A model generated the notes under the pieces. The model did not search any database. It worked only from the letters and a program-made list of their open reading frames with translations, and had not been told where the DNA came from. Shown in pieces: positions 25,895 through 33,917 of a stretch of 48,088 nucleotides of DNA. Numbering within the stretch: the first letter of the stretch is position 1; every line of letters starts with the position of its first letter. The DNA is from JBMNCR01 sp049366695 (GTDB lineage: Bacteria > Bacillota > Clostridia > Eubacteriales > Alkalibacteraceae). A program made the position numbers and the translations under genes. Location of the stretch: positions 1 through 48,088 of the forward strand of contig JBMNCR010000029.1 in the NCBI GenBank assembly GCA_049366695.1. Direction: 5' to 3'.

Positions 25895-26529
25895 TTAGAT
25901 TGAAATTATTTAAGAAGATATATGAAGTTATTATTAGTAAAATATCTATTTTCTATATTGAGTTTGTTTACAAGACAAGTAAGATAAAAAAAGTTGGGAA
26001 TCTAGAGCTTCTTAAGAGTAATTATGATGAAAAATTTATTCTATGTATTTGGCATGGTGAAAACTATTGTTACTACCCATTTTTAAAGGGAAAAAAGATA
26101 CATGTAATTACTACAATGGATAGGAGAGGAGATTATATTTCTAATATAAGTCGTCATTTTGGCTATTTTCCTATGAGGGTTCCAGATGAATCTGTAGGAG
26201 GAAATCACCTTTTTAAGATTAGAAGTAGTATAAATGGAAAAGACAAAGGAAACTTGGCATTAACTATGGATGGGCCTTTAGGGCCATATCATGTACCAAA
26301 AGATTTTATTTTTACCACGGCGCGATTTACAAACCGCAGGTTACTACCTCTTACTATTGAGATCAAAAGAAAAATAAATTTTGAAAAGAGATGGGATAAA
26401 TATACTATTCCTTTGCCATTTAATTCAATAAAAATACAAGTTCATGAGCCTATAGAGGTAGATAAGAAGAAATTAAAGGAAAACGTTGATGAGTTAAAAA
26501 AAGAATTAAGAAGTGTTATGGAAATATAG
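25891..26529 (+). CDS. DUF374 lysophospholipid acyltransferase-like protein
   Basis: 212 residues. The CIWHGENYCYYPFL motif near residue 51 and the MDGPLGPYHVPK block match the DUF374 branch of the LPLAT acyltransferase superfamily, in which the WH segment is the catalytic region. The likely role is acylation of a lipid or glycolipid at the membrane. ATG overlaps the TGA of the glycosyltransferase gene (ATGA), so translation is coupled. Last gene of the lipid operon, ended by a bidirectional terminator. Confidence 0.85.
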   Translation: MIRLKLFKKIYEVIISKISIFYIEFVYKTSKIKKVGNLELLKSNYDEKFILCIWHGENYCYYPFLKGKKIHVITTMDRRGDYISNISRHFGYFPMRVPDESVGGNHLFKIRSSINGKDKGNLALTMDGPLGPYHVPKDFIFTTARFTNRRLLPLTIEIKRKINFEKRWDKYTIPLPFNSIKIQVHEPIEVDKKKLKENVDELKKELRSVMEI

Positions 26530-26571
26530 AAAAATATAGAATTATATAAAAAGTGCTAAAATACATACTAA

Positions 26572-26622
26572 AATATTGACAGTATAATATTTGTTTATAC
26601 TGTCAATATTCTTTTATTTTAG
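26572..26622. terminator. Bidirectional terminator
   Basis: Perfect 15-bp stem (26572-26586 / 26596-26610) with a 9-nt loop. T-rich tail on the plus side; on the minus side the complement of the upstream A-rich run supplies T. It separates the convergent acyltransferase and DUF6179 genes. Confidence 0.8.
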
Positions 26623-27972
26623 TGATATTATTTTAGAAAGTTCTATAATGGAATTCTTTCTTTTTGAATCTAGTAAATTAAAATATTCTTTTAATTTACT
26701 TTGCCATTGTTTTTCATTCTCAAAGCAGTCTATATCCTTGGTGTTTATGGGTATATCTTTTATTAGTAATGATAAGTAGGTATCTTCAAAAGAATAAAAA
26801 ATATCAAAATATTCGTGTTCACAGATACATGAACCTTCAAGAATATCGATCAAGTCAATAATACTGTGAATTTCATTTTGAATAATTGCAATTTTATCTG
26901 AGACGTATCTGCATTCTCTTATCTCATTTGCAATACTTCTAAATAATTCATCGTCTAGAATAGGTCCATCATTAAATAAATAAGGTTCGTATATATCATC
27001 TTCCTTAAAAGTGACAAATATTGATTCTAATTGAGTATTGTTAAGATTATTTTTTAATACATTTGATATTTTTTTAAAAGAAGTAGATATATATTCTTGC
27101 ATAAATTTATTTGTAATATTGCAATTGTTATAGATTTGATTTAGAGCATCATCTAATTTAATAATCAGAGTTTTTTTTGAAAAACTTGATAGCTTTTGCT
27201 TAAGAAATTTTCTTTCCCATGGCTCAATATTAAGTTCAAAAACGTCTTTTTCTAGTAAAATACATCCTAACGCGTTAGTAAAAACTAGATCAAAGATATT
27301 TATAAGTAAATCTGGATAGTTATTATTGAATCCAAGTAATATTTTATGAATATAACTTTCTTTAAAGTTAATACAAAATTTATTTTCCCAAAATAAATTT
27401 TGAAGAAAGCTATAAATATACTCTATCCCAACTAAATCAATCTTATCATTGCTTAAAGGATAGTCGATAGATGCTGGAGTATCATGTGCAAAAAAATCAA
27501 GATCATAGTTTTCAAAAAAAAACGAAATTCCTTTTTCAATTGTATCATTATAAGCGATATTATTTGTTGCAATGGAGTTTTTTTGTATTAAATAATATAG
27601 TTTTTTTGATTTATCTATCTGTTTTATTATAATCAGTTTACCTTTTTTATACAGATTTTCTAAAGATTCTTGTTTAATATTATCTATGCAAATATCTAGG
27701 TTATTTAGATTTTTTAAATATATACTGATAGTATAGGAAATAGATTGCAATATATTTTGAGCTGTTTCTGTTCTAATTGAAGTACTATCTCCACTAGTAT
27801 AACGCTTAATTTGTTTTGATAGAAGGTCTAGACTTTGTAATTGAATATTTTCTAATTCATATTCGTTCAGTATTTTATGGTTAAAAGCTTCTTGCAATAT
27901 TGACTGAAAGTAGTAATTATTATTAAGATTTTCTTCTTTAATAAATTGTTGCTTTTTTAAATTACCCATCAT
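26614..27972 (-). CDS. DUF6179-like protein of unknown function
   Basis: About 452 residues, mostly alpha-helical, Asn/Ile/Lys rich, with no signal peptide, membrane segment or catalytic motif that I recognise. From memory it matches DUF6179, an uncharacterised Firmicutes family found beside DUF6323, as here. The start is the first of two adjacent ATGs (27972), with GGAGG 4 nt upstream; it overlaps the end of the DUF6323 gene by 11 bp. Cytoplasmic by prediction. The function is unknown, and the strict pairing suggests that the two proteins act together. Confidence 0.65.
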   Translation of the reverse strand: MMGNLKKQQFIKEENLNNNYYFQSILQEAFNHKILNEYELENIQLQSLDLLSKQIKRYTSGDSTSIRTETAQNILQSISYTISIYLKNLNNLDICIDNIKQESLENLYKKGKLIIIKQIDKSKKLYYLIQKNSIATNNIAYNDTIEKGISFFFENYDLDFFAHDTPASIDYPLSNDKIDLVGIEYIYSFLQNLFWENKFCINFKESYIHKILLGFNNNYPDLLINIFDLVFTNALGCILLEKDVFELNIEPWERKFLKQKLSSFSKKTLIIKLDDALNQIYNNCNITNKFMQEYISTSFKKISNVLKNNLNNTQLESIFVTFKEDDIYEPYLFNDGPILDDELFRSIANEIRECRYVSDKIAIIQNEIHSIIDLIDILEGSCICEHEYFDIFYSFEDTYLSLLIKDIPINTKDIDCFENEKQWQSKLKEYFNLLDSKRKNSIIELSKIISLK

Positions 27973-28459
27973 AATCCTCCGCATCTAAATAATTATAGTA
28001 ATTCTCTGATACATCAGCATATTTCTTAATTCCAAATCGAATATTTTGAGCTAAAGTTTCTAACTCTCGATTTTGAAGTAATTCTGTGGATCCGCCACAT
28101 GTTGTATCAAAATAATCTTTCATTAATGAAAGTAATTCATCATCACTTATCTCGTCAAGTGTTTCGTTTTTAAAATAATAGAAAATTTCAATTAATTCAT
28201 TTAATGTAGAAGAATAATTAAATTGAGAAATAAAAGGGGAGTCGCAAAATTCAAATATCAATTTTTCAATTATCTTATTTCCGAATTCTACACGACCATT
28301 ATTTTTCAAGGAGTGAGAATGAGTTTTAACAAGTTCTAGTGCATCTTCTTGGGAAAGCGTTAAGCCATAACGTGAGGTTAATTCATTGCAACAAATTAGT
28401 TTATTAATTGAAGATTTTTCAATTATAAAAGAAGGAATTAATGTAAATTTATTATTCAT
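27962..28459 (-). CDS. DUF6323-like protein of unknown function
   Basis: 165 residues, acidic and helical. The blocks LTLSQEDALELVKTHSHSL, GRVEFGNKIIEKLIFEFCDS and IFYYFKNETLDEISDDELL match what I recall of DUF6323. It is the first gene of the minus-strand pair. AAAGGATG ribosome site. The promoter should lie in 28460-28560, where a plus-strand promoter and a large palindrome also sit. No function can be assigned. Confidence 0.65.
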   Translation of the reverse strand: MNNKFTLIPSFIIEKSSINKLICCNELTSRYGLTLSQEDALELVKTHSHSLKNNGRVEFGNKIIEKLIFEFCDSPFISQFNYSSTLNELIEIFYYFKNETLDEISDDELLSLMKDYFDTTCGGSTELLQNRELETLAQNIRFGIKKYADVSENYYNYLDAEDYDG

Positions 28460-28492
28460 TTAATCATCCTTTCGATTATTTATAAAAAACTA

Positions 28493-28522
28493 TTGACAAA
28501 ACACAGTAATATATGATATAGT
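28493..28522 (+). promoter_or_regulatory. Strong orphan promoter upstream of queA
   Basis: TTGACA (28493-28498), 18-bp spacer, TATAGT (28517-28522), with an extended -10 TG at 28514-28515. It reads toward queA, but a terminator lies only about 45 bp downstream of the expected start, so it may make a short RNA. Confidence 0.65.
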
Positions 28523-28556
28523 ATAATTGGATATATTTATTAATATACAATTATAC
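28521..28556. promoter_or_regulatory. Palindrome over the transcription start, possible operator
   Basis: Inverted repeat GTATAATTG (28521-28529) / CAATTATAC (28548-28556), with further ATATA/TATAT pairing inside, covering the -10 edge and start of the orphan promoter. It also lies about 65 bp upstream of the minus-strand DUF6323 start, so a bound protein could affect both directions. Confidence 0.45.
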
Positions 28557-28605
28557 CAAATTAAATTTTACCATTGATAAAGTCTAAAGTCAATGGTGTT
28601 TTTTT
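28529..28605 (+). ncRNA. Candidate short RNA of about 75 nt
   Basis: From the predicted start of the orphan promoter to the terminator ACCATTGA / TCAATGGT (28570-28577 / 28590-28597) with seven T at 28599-28605. No ORF is possible in this length. I do not recognise a known RNA family; it could equally be an attenuated leader of queA. Confidence 0.4.
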
Positions 28606-28609
28606 AATT

Positions 28610-28646
28610 CAGTCTCGGCGATCTGATAAACAGATACTTATGACTG
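28610..28646 (+). other. Second stem-loop in the queA upstream region
   Basis: Outer CAGTC/GACTG, an internal loop (TCGGCG opposite ACTTAT), inner ATCTG/CAGAT with loop ATAAA, followed by GATTTTT. It directly follows the first terminator. It does not match the PreQ1 riboswitch pattern. Confidence 0.4.
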
Positions 28647-28781
28647 GATTTTTCTCGCTCTAAAGTTCTACAAATCTTTATGTCCATTGGTTTAAGACAA
28701 TGCCTATATAAGATTTTGCTATACAAAATACAGTAGTGTTATTTTTTAATTATAGAATTTTAAGCAATAAAAATACTATTG

Positions 28782-28810
28782 TTGCTTTTCTATGATTAAT
28801 TTAGTATTAT
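28782..28810 (+). promoter_or_regulatory. Putative queA promoter
   Basis: TTGCTT (28782-28787), 17-bp spacer, TATTAT (28805-28810), 36 bp before the queA GTG. An inverted repeat AAGCAA/TTGCTT includes the -35. Confidence 0.45.
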
Positions 28811-28845
28811 AATTAAATATAAATTGACGCAAATTAGGTGATATT

Positions 28846-29871
28846 GTGAAAACAAAGGATTTTAATTTTTATTTACCAGAAAAATTAATAGCACAAAAAC
28901 CTTGTGAAAAGAGAGATTTTTCTAAATTGATGGTAATAAATAAACAATCAGGAGAAATTAGACATAAACATTTTTACGATATAATTGATTATTTAAATAA
29001 AGGAGATACTTTGGTGTTAAATAATACTAGAGTTATTCCCGCAAGGTTATTTGGTAAAAAAAGTGAAACTGGTGCAATCATAGAAATATTGTTGCTAAAG
29101 AGAGTAGAAGATGATGTGTGGGAAATATTGGTAAAACCTGGAAAGAAAGCTAAAATTGGTGTTGAAATAGAATTTGGTGATAATTTAAAGGGAATAATAA
29201 GATTAGTTAAAGATGATGGTAATAGGTATATTGAATTTATATATACTGGTATATTTGAAGAAATATTAGACGAATTAGGTATGATGCCTTTACCACCATA
29301 TATTACAGAAAAATTAGATGATAAAGAGAGATACCAAACGGTTTATTCTAAAATCGAAGGATCCGCTGCTGCACCAACTGCAGGTTTGCATTTTACAGAT
29401 GAATTATTAGATAAGATGAAGAATAAAGGTATAAATATAACTTATATTACTTTGCATGTGGGATTAGGGACTTTTAGACCAGTAAAAGTAGACGATATTG
29501 CAAATCATAAAATGCATAAAGAGTATTTTGATATAAGTAAAGAAACTGCTGATACTATCAATGAAACAAAAAAAAATGGTAATAAAGTTATTGCTGTAGG
29601 TACTACATCAGTACGCACTTTAGAAAGCGTTGTATCTGAAGAAGGTTTTATACAAGAATCATCTGGATGGACGGATATATTTATTTATCCTGGATATAAA
29701 TTTAAAGTAATTGATAAACTGATAACTAATTTTCATTTGCCTAAATCTACATTAATTATGTTAGTAGCCGCATTTTCAGACAGAGAATTAATAATGAAAG
29801 GATATGAAATAGCTGTAAAAGAAGAATATAGGTTTTTTAGCTTTGGAGATTCCATGTTAATAACCAATTAA
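28846..29871 (+). CDS. queA: tRNA preQ1(34) S-adenosylmethionine ribosyltransferase-isomerase QueA
   Basis: 341 residues, full length. Converts preQ1 at the tRNA wobble position to epoxyqueuosine, using the ribosyl part of SAM. Typical blocks: FNFYLPEKLIAQKP, GDTLVLNNTRVIPARL, AAPTAGLHFT, LHVGLGTFRPV and VGTTSVRTLES. GTG start with GGTGAT 3 nt upstream. tgt follows 80 nt later, so this is the queuosine pair. Confidence 0.97.
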   Translation: MKTKDFNFYLPEKLIAQKPCEKRDFSKLMVINKQSGEIRHKHFYDIIDYLNKGDTLVLNNTRVIPARLFGKKSETGAIIEILLLKRVEDDVWEILVKPGKKAKIGVEIEFGDNLKGIIRLVKDDGNRYIEFIYTGIFEEILDELGMMPLPPYITEKLDDKERYQTVYSKIEGSAAAPTAGLHFTDELLDKMKNKGINITYITLHVGLGTFRPVKVDDIANHKMHKEYFDISKETADTINETKKNGNKVIAVGTTSVRTLESVVSEEGFIQESSGWTDIFIYPGYKFKVIDKLITNFHLPKSTLIMLVAAFSDRELIMKGYEIAVKEEYRFFSFGDSMLITN

Positions 29872-29951
29872 TAAAGATTATTTATATTGTTTAGTTTTTT
29901 GTTTAATAGCATTATAAATAAGAAGTATTATAATGAACTATGGAGGAAAAT

Positions 29952-31064
29952 ATGGCAGTAAAATATGAATTGATAAAAAAATGTAAACAATCTGGGGCTA
30001 GATTGGGAAAGCTTCATACTCCTAATGGGGTAATTGAAACACCGATTTTTATGCCTGTTGGAACGCAGGCAACAGTAAAGTCTATGACTCCTGATGAATT
30101 AAAAGATATAGGCTCTCAAATTATTTTGTCTAATACCTATCATTTGTATATGAGGCCAGGACATGAGTTAATTAAAAGGGCTGGAGGATTGCATAAATTT
30201 ATGAATTGGGATAAACCCATTCTTACTGATAGTGGTGGATTTCAGGTATTTAGTTTAAGTGATTTAAGGAATATAAAAGAAGAAGGAGTAACTTTTAAGT
30301 CTCATTTAGATGGGTCAAAACATTTTATTTCTCCTGAGATGGCTATAGAGATTCAAAATGCTTTGGGATCTGATATAATAATGGCTTTTGATGAATGTAC
30401 TCCATATCCTGCATCATATGAATATACTTTAAGTTCTCTAGAGAGAACCATAAGATGGGCAAAGAGATGTAAAGAAGCTCATAAAAATACTGAAAATCAA
30501 GCTTTATTTGGCATTATTCAAGGTGGAGTATATAAAGATCTTAGAGAAAAAAGTGTAAAAGAAATGATAGAAATTGATTTTCCAGGTTATTCTATAGGTG
30601 GCTTAAGTGTAGGAGAACCAAAAGACATCATGTATGAAGTATTAGATTATACTGCGCCAATTTTACCACAAAATAAAGCTAGGTATTTAATGGGTGTTGG
30701 AAGTCCCGATGCATTATTAGAAGGAGTTGTGAGGGGAATCGATATGTTTGATTGCGTCTTGCAAACTAGGATAGCTCGTAACGGAACGGCAATGACAAGT
30801 AAAGGTAGAATTGTTGTTAGAAATGCTGTATATCAAGAGGATTTTACACCTTTAGATCATAACTGCAGTTGTTATGTGTGTAAAAATTATACCCGAGCAT
30901 ATATAAGACATTTAGTTAAAGCAAATGAAATTTTAGGAGCTAGATTAATTACATATCATAATTTATACTTTACTTTAAATTTAATGAAAAATGTTAGAAA
31001 AGCAATTAAAGAAGACAGATTATTAGATTTTAAAACTGAATTTTTTAATAATTATGGATATTAG
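29952..31064 (+). CDS. tgt: tRNA-guanine transglycosylase Tgt
   Basis: 370 residues. Exchanges guanine-34 for preQ1 in tRNAs with GUN anticodons. The catalytic region TDSGGFQVFSL, ASYEYTL, the LMGVGSPDALLEGVVRGIDMFDCV block and the zinc ligands C-x-C-x2-C (CSCYVC) with a downstream His (IRHL) are present. ATG 29952 is preferred because GGAGG (29942-29946) would otherwise lie inside the coding sequence of the upstream ATG 29940. Confidence 0.97.
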   Translation: MAVKYELIKKCKQSGARLGKLHTPNGVIETPIFMPVGTQATVKSMTPDELKDIGSQIILSNTYHLYMRPGHELIKRAGGLHKFMNWDKPILTDSGGFQVFSLSDLRNIKEEGVTFKSHLDGSKHFISPEMAIEIQNALGSDIIMAFDECTPYPASYEYTLSSLERTIRWAKRCKEAHKNTENQALFGIIQGGVYKDLREKSVKEMIEIDFPGYSIGGLSVGEPKDIMYEVLDYTAPILPQNKARYLMGVGSPDALLEGVVRGIDMFDCVLQTRIARNGTAMTSKGRIVVRNAVYQEDFTPLDHNCSCYVCKNYTRAYIRHLVKANEILGARLITYHNLYFTLNLMKNVRKAIKEDRLLDFKTEFFNNYGY

Positions 31065-31117
31065 TATACTATTAATGTATAATTATAGCAGCGTTACTTA
31101 GAAAGGAGAATAAAAAC

Positions 31118-31435
31118 ATGAGTACAACTGATTTATATACTTTTGCTCCTATGATTTTGGTATTTGTACTTTTTTACTTTTTTTTGATTAGACCACAAAG
31201 TAAACAGCAAAAAAAGATACAAAGTATGAGAAATGAATTAAAAAAAGGTGATAAGATTTTAACTATAGGTGGTTTTTATGGTAAAATAAATTCTTTTAAA
31301 GATGATATTTTAACTGTAGAGTTAAAACCCGATAACGTAAAAGTTCAAATTACAAAATCTGCTGTGGCTGAAGTGCTTAATAAAGAAGAAACAGATAATA
31401 GTAAAATTGAAGCGAACAAAGATAAAGAAGAATAA
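31118..31435 (+). CDS. yajC: Preprotein translocase subunit YajC
   Basis: 105 residues: a single membrane helix (about 9-24, FAPMILVFVLFYFFLIRPQ), the RPQSKQQKK motif, the KKGDKILTIGGFYGKI domain and an acidic tail. It associates with SecDF to assist Sec-dependent export; secD and secF lie 4 kb downstream. AGAAAGGAG ribosome site, and its own terminator follows. Confidence 0.95.
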   Translation: MSTTDLYTFAPMILVFVLFYFFLIRPQSKQQKKIQSMRNELKKGDKILTIGGFYGKINSFKDDILTVELKPDNVKVQITKSAVAEVLNKEETDNSKIEANKDKEE

Positions 31436-31442
31436 ATTTAAG

Positions 31443-31475
31443 GACAAAGTATAATAGTGCTTTGTCTTTTTTTTT
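31443..31475 (+). terminator. Terminator after yajC
   Basis: GACAAAG (31443-31449) / CTTTGTC (31460-31466) with a 10-nt loop and nine T. Ends the queA-tgt-yajC unit. The remaining 240 bp up to 31715 are AT-rich with nothing recognised. Confidence 0.85.
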
Positions 31476-31715
31476 GTTAATTTTTGTGAAGAAAGCGTAA
31501 TGAAGTGAAAGAATCTAAGTTTTTAACTACAGGACATTTAAACCAAGCTTGAATGCGCACGATTTTAAAATTTAACTTAACGCGTCCTAGATGCTATTAT
31601 AATTATATTGATTTTAATTGATAATAAGTTAAATTAATTCATAAATTTATTTATTAGGATAATAATAATACTTGATATATTAATAATTATTATATGAACT
31701 TTCAGGAGTAAATTT

Positions 31716-33143
31716 ATGAATTTAAGTCGTGATATTCAACTGAATATTGATGAAATAAAAAAACAACTAGCCATTGATAAAAGTTTCGATATAATAGGTA
31801 GACAAATTTGCATCGGAAGCAAAAGTGCTTATTTAGTATTTGTTGATGGATTTGCAAAAGACGAAATCATGCTTTGGATTATTAATATTTTACAAGATGT
31901 AAAAGATAAACATATTAAGAAAGATACAATTAACAAACTTTTAACTAATCATATCCCATACATTGAGGTTGAAACTTTCAATAAAATAGAAGATGCTCAG
32001 TTATCGGTTCTTTCTGGTGCAATAGTACTTGTAATTGATGGTGAAGACAATGGTATAATAATTGATGCTAGAGAATATCCGATTAGAAGTCCACAAGAAC
32101 CTGATTTAGAAAAAGTAACTAGAGGTGCAAGAGATGGATTAGTAGAGACTATCGTTTTTAATACATCTCTAATTAGGAGAAGAATTCGAGATCCAAATTT
32201 AGTATTTCAAATTAATAATGTTGGAAAAAGATCAAAAACTGACGTAGTTATTGGATATATTGATGACATTGTAGATCAGGGACTATTGGAAAAAGTAAAG
32301 AAAAAAATTGATGATGTAAATGTAGACGCTTTGGTTATGGCCGAAAAGACATTAGTTGAATTATTAATTGATTCAAAATGGTATAACCCTTTACCACAAG
32401 TAAAATTTACAGAGCGACCTGATGTAGTGGCAGCACATTTAATGGAAGGACATATAGCTATTATTGTAGATACTTCTCCAAGTGTTATGTTATTACCTGT
32501 AACATTATTTCATTTTACCCAACATGCTGAAGATTATTATCAAAATATGACTGTTGGAACTTTTTTAAGGTGGATGCGTTTTTTAGGCATGATATTGTCT
32601 TTGCTGTTAGTTCCTACATGGTTATTATTGGTATATAATAAGAATTTACTCCCAGATTTTCTACAATTTATAGGACCAAAGGAATTGGGTGTTATTCCTA
32701 TATTTATTCAGTTTCTTTTATTAGAATTTGGGCTTGCTATTTTGCGACTAGCTTCTATTCATACTCCTAGTGCTCTGTCCACGTCTTTAGGAATAATTGG
32801 AGCTTTACTACTTGGTGAATTCGCCGAAAAAGTTGGTTGGATTATCCCTGAAACAGTACTATATATGGTAATTTCTGCTATCGGAACATTTGCTAACCCT
32901 AGTATTGAATTTGGTATGGCAATTACAATATTTAGAATATTTCTATTAATTAGCACTGGATTATTTAATACATTTGGATTTATTATTGCATTAATGATTA
33001 TTAGTTTCATTGTATTTACTACTAAATCTTTTGATCATAAAAAATACACTTGGCCTTTGTTTCCCTTTGACTGGTCAGCTCTTAGCAGCATATTATTTAG
33101 AAAACCAATACCTGATATTAAAACAAAGATAAAAAAGAAATAA
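31716..33143 (+). CDS. spoVAF: Spore germination protein, SpoVAF/GerA family
   Basis: 475 residues. The soluble N-terminal GerA-family region (about 1-280) has DGFAKDEIM, EPDLEKVTRGARDGLVETI and TSLIRRRIRDPNL; about five membrane helices follow (about 290-460), with PTWLLL and LASIHTPSALSTSLGIIGALLLG. The length and the first residues (LSRDIQLNIDEIKKQL) fit SpoVAF better than the GerAA receptor subunit. It should sit in the inner spore membrane and aid germinant-triggered ion and dipicolinate release. CAGGAG ribosome site. It shows that the organism forms spores. Confidence 0.88.
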   Translation: MNLSRDIQLNIDEIKKQLAIDKSFDIIGRQICIGSKSAYLVFVDGFAKDEIMLWIINILQDVKDKHIKKDTINKLLTNHIPYIEVETFNKIEDAQLSVLSGAIVLVIDGEDNGIIIDAREYPIRSPQEPDLEKVTRGARDGLVETIVFNTSLIRRRIRDPNLVFQINNVGKRSKTDVVIGYIDDIVDQGLLEKVKKKIDDVNVDALVMAEKTLVELLIDSKWYNPLPQVKFTERPDVVAAHLMEGHIAIIVDTSPSVMLLPVTLFHFTQHAEDYYQNMTVGTFLRWMRFLGMILSLLLVPTWLLLVYNKNLLPDFLQFIGPKELGVIPIFIQFLLLEFGLAILRLASIHTPSALSTSLGIIGALLLGEFAEKVGWIIPETVLYMVISAIGTFANPSIEFGMAITIFRIFLLISTGLFNTFGFIIALMIISFIVFTTKSFDHKKYTWPLFPFDWSALSSILFRKPIPDIKTKIKKK

Positions 33144-33258
33144 ATTTTAACAATAAAACATTAATACAGAAAAAGCTTATACATTTACTTTTTTCGTAAA
33201 ACGTATTTTTTGAGTAATGTCTGAATACTAATTAGTAAAGATGTTAGGAGGGGATAAC

Positions 33259-33648
33259 ATGAAAGATTCGGCCCAAATACAAAATGAAAAAGTTGTTAAT
33301 TTGTATATTAAAGGCATATTGTATAGTTTTGGATTGGCATTTATATTAATACTGATACTTACGACTATATTCTTTTTCGTTGATTTAAATACTAATATAA
33401 TAAATCCGTTGGAATTTGTAATATTATTACTAAGTATCGTTTATGCAAGTATCTATATTTCAAAAAGAATGAGTAATAAGGGATGGCTTCATGGAATTAT
33501 TGTAGGAGTTGTTTACTTCGCAATTATTCTCATAATTAACCTAGTTGTTGCTCCAATAGACTTTAGTATTCTTAATATATTACCTAAGGCAATATTTTTT
33601 ATTTGTACTGGATTTTTAGGAGGTTGTATTGGAATAAATATCAAATAA
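33259..33648 (+). CDS. TIGR04086 family membrane protein
   Basis: About 129 residues with four predicted membrane helices. In Clostridia this family (YrzE-like) commonly sits between yajC and the SCIFF peptide gene, exactly as here, which guides the assignment. Function unknown. ATG 33259 is chosen because GGAGGGG lies 7 nt upstream; the upstream ATG 33241 would place the ribosome site inside the gene. Confidence 0.75.
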   Translation: MKDSAQIQNEKVVNLYIKGILYSFGLAFILILILTTIFFFVDLNTNIINPLEFVILLLSIVYASIYISKRMSNKGWLHGIIVGVVYFAIILIINLVVAPIDFSILNILPKAIFFICTGFLGGCIGINIK

Positions 33649-33713
33649 TTGCCCTTTAAACGGGGTAGTTATTATGATATAATTATTTCGTTAATAAGGT
33701 GAGGAGTGAAAAA

Positions 33714-33851
33714 ATGAAACATATAGTAAAAATTAATAAAGGTAATTTAAATGATTTAGAAAAAAAAGGTTGCGGAGAATGCCAAACATCATGTCAATCA
33801 GCGTGTAAAACTTCATGTACTGTTGGTAATCAAAAGTGCGAAAATAAATAG
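33714..33851 (+). CDS. scfA: SCIFF peptide (six cysteines in forty-five residues)
   Basis: 45-residue ribosomal peptide precursor with six cysteines (C20, C23, C27, C31, C35, C42). The nearly invariant CGECQTSCQSACKTSC and TVGNQKCE blocks identify SCIFF, present in almost all Clostridia. The neighbouring radical-SAM maturase forms Cys-to-Thr thioether crosslinks (ranthipeptide/sactipeptide type); T33 (before S34-C35) and T36 lie close to the cysteines. TGAGGAGTG ribosome site 8 nt before the ATG. It is very short and easily missed by gene finders. Confidence 0.96.
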   Translation: MKHIVKINKGNLNDLEKKGCGECQTSCQSACKTSCTVGNQKCENK

Positions 33852-33863
33852 AGAATAGCCTAT

Positions 33864-33889
33864 AGCAGTAAATGAACTTATTTACTGCT
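33864..33889 (+). other. Stem-loop between scfA and scfB
   Basis: Perfect 10-bp stem AGCAGTAAAT / ATTTACTGCT with loop GAACTT, followed by only three T. It may act as a partial terminator or stabiliser that makes the peptide mRNA more abundant than the maturase mRNA. Confidence 0.65.
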
Positions 33890-33917
33890 GTTTACGTGTT
33901 TAGGGGGAAATACAGTT

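Noticed and set aside
28529..28845. PreQ1 riboswitch upstream of queA
   Set aside because: No PreQ1-I or PreQ1-II consensus segments were found in the leader.
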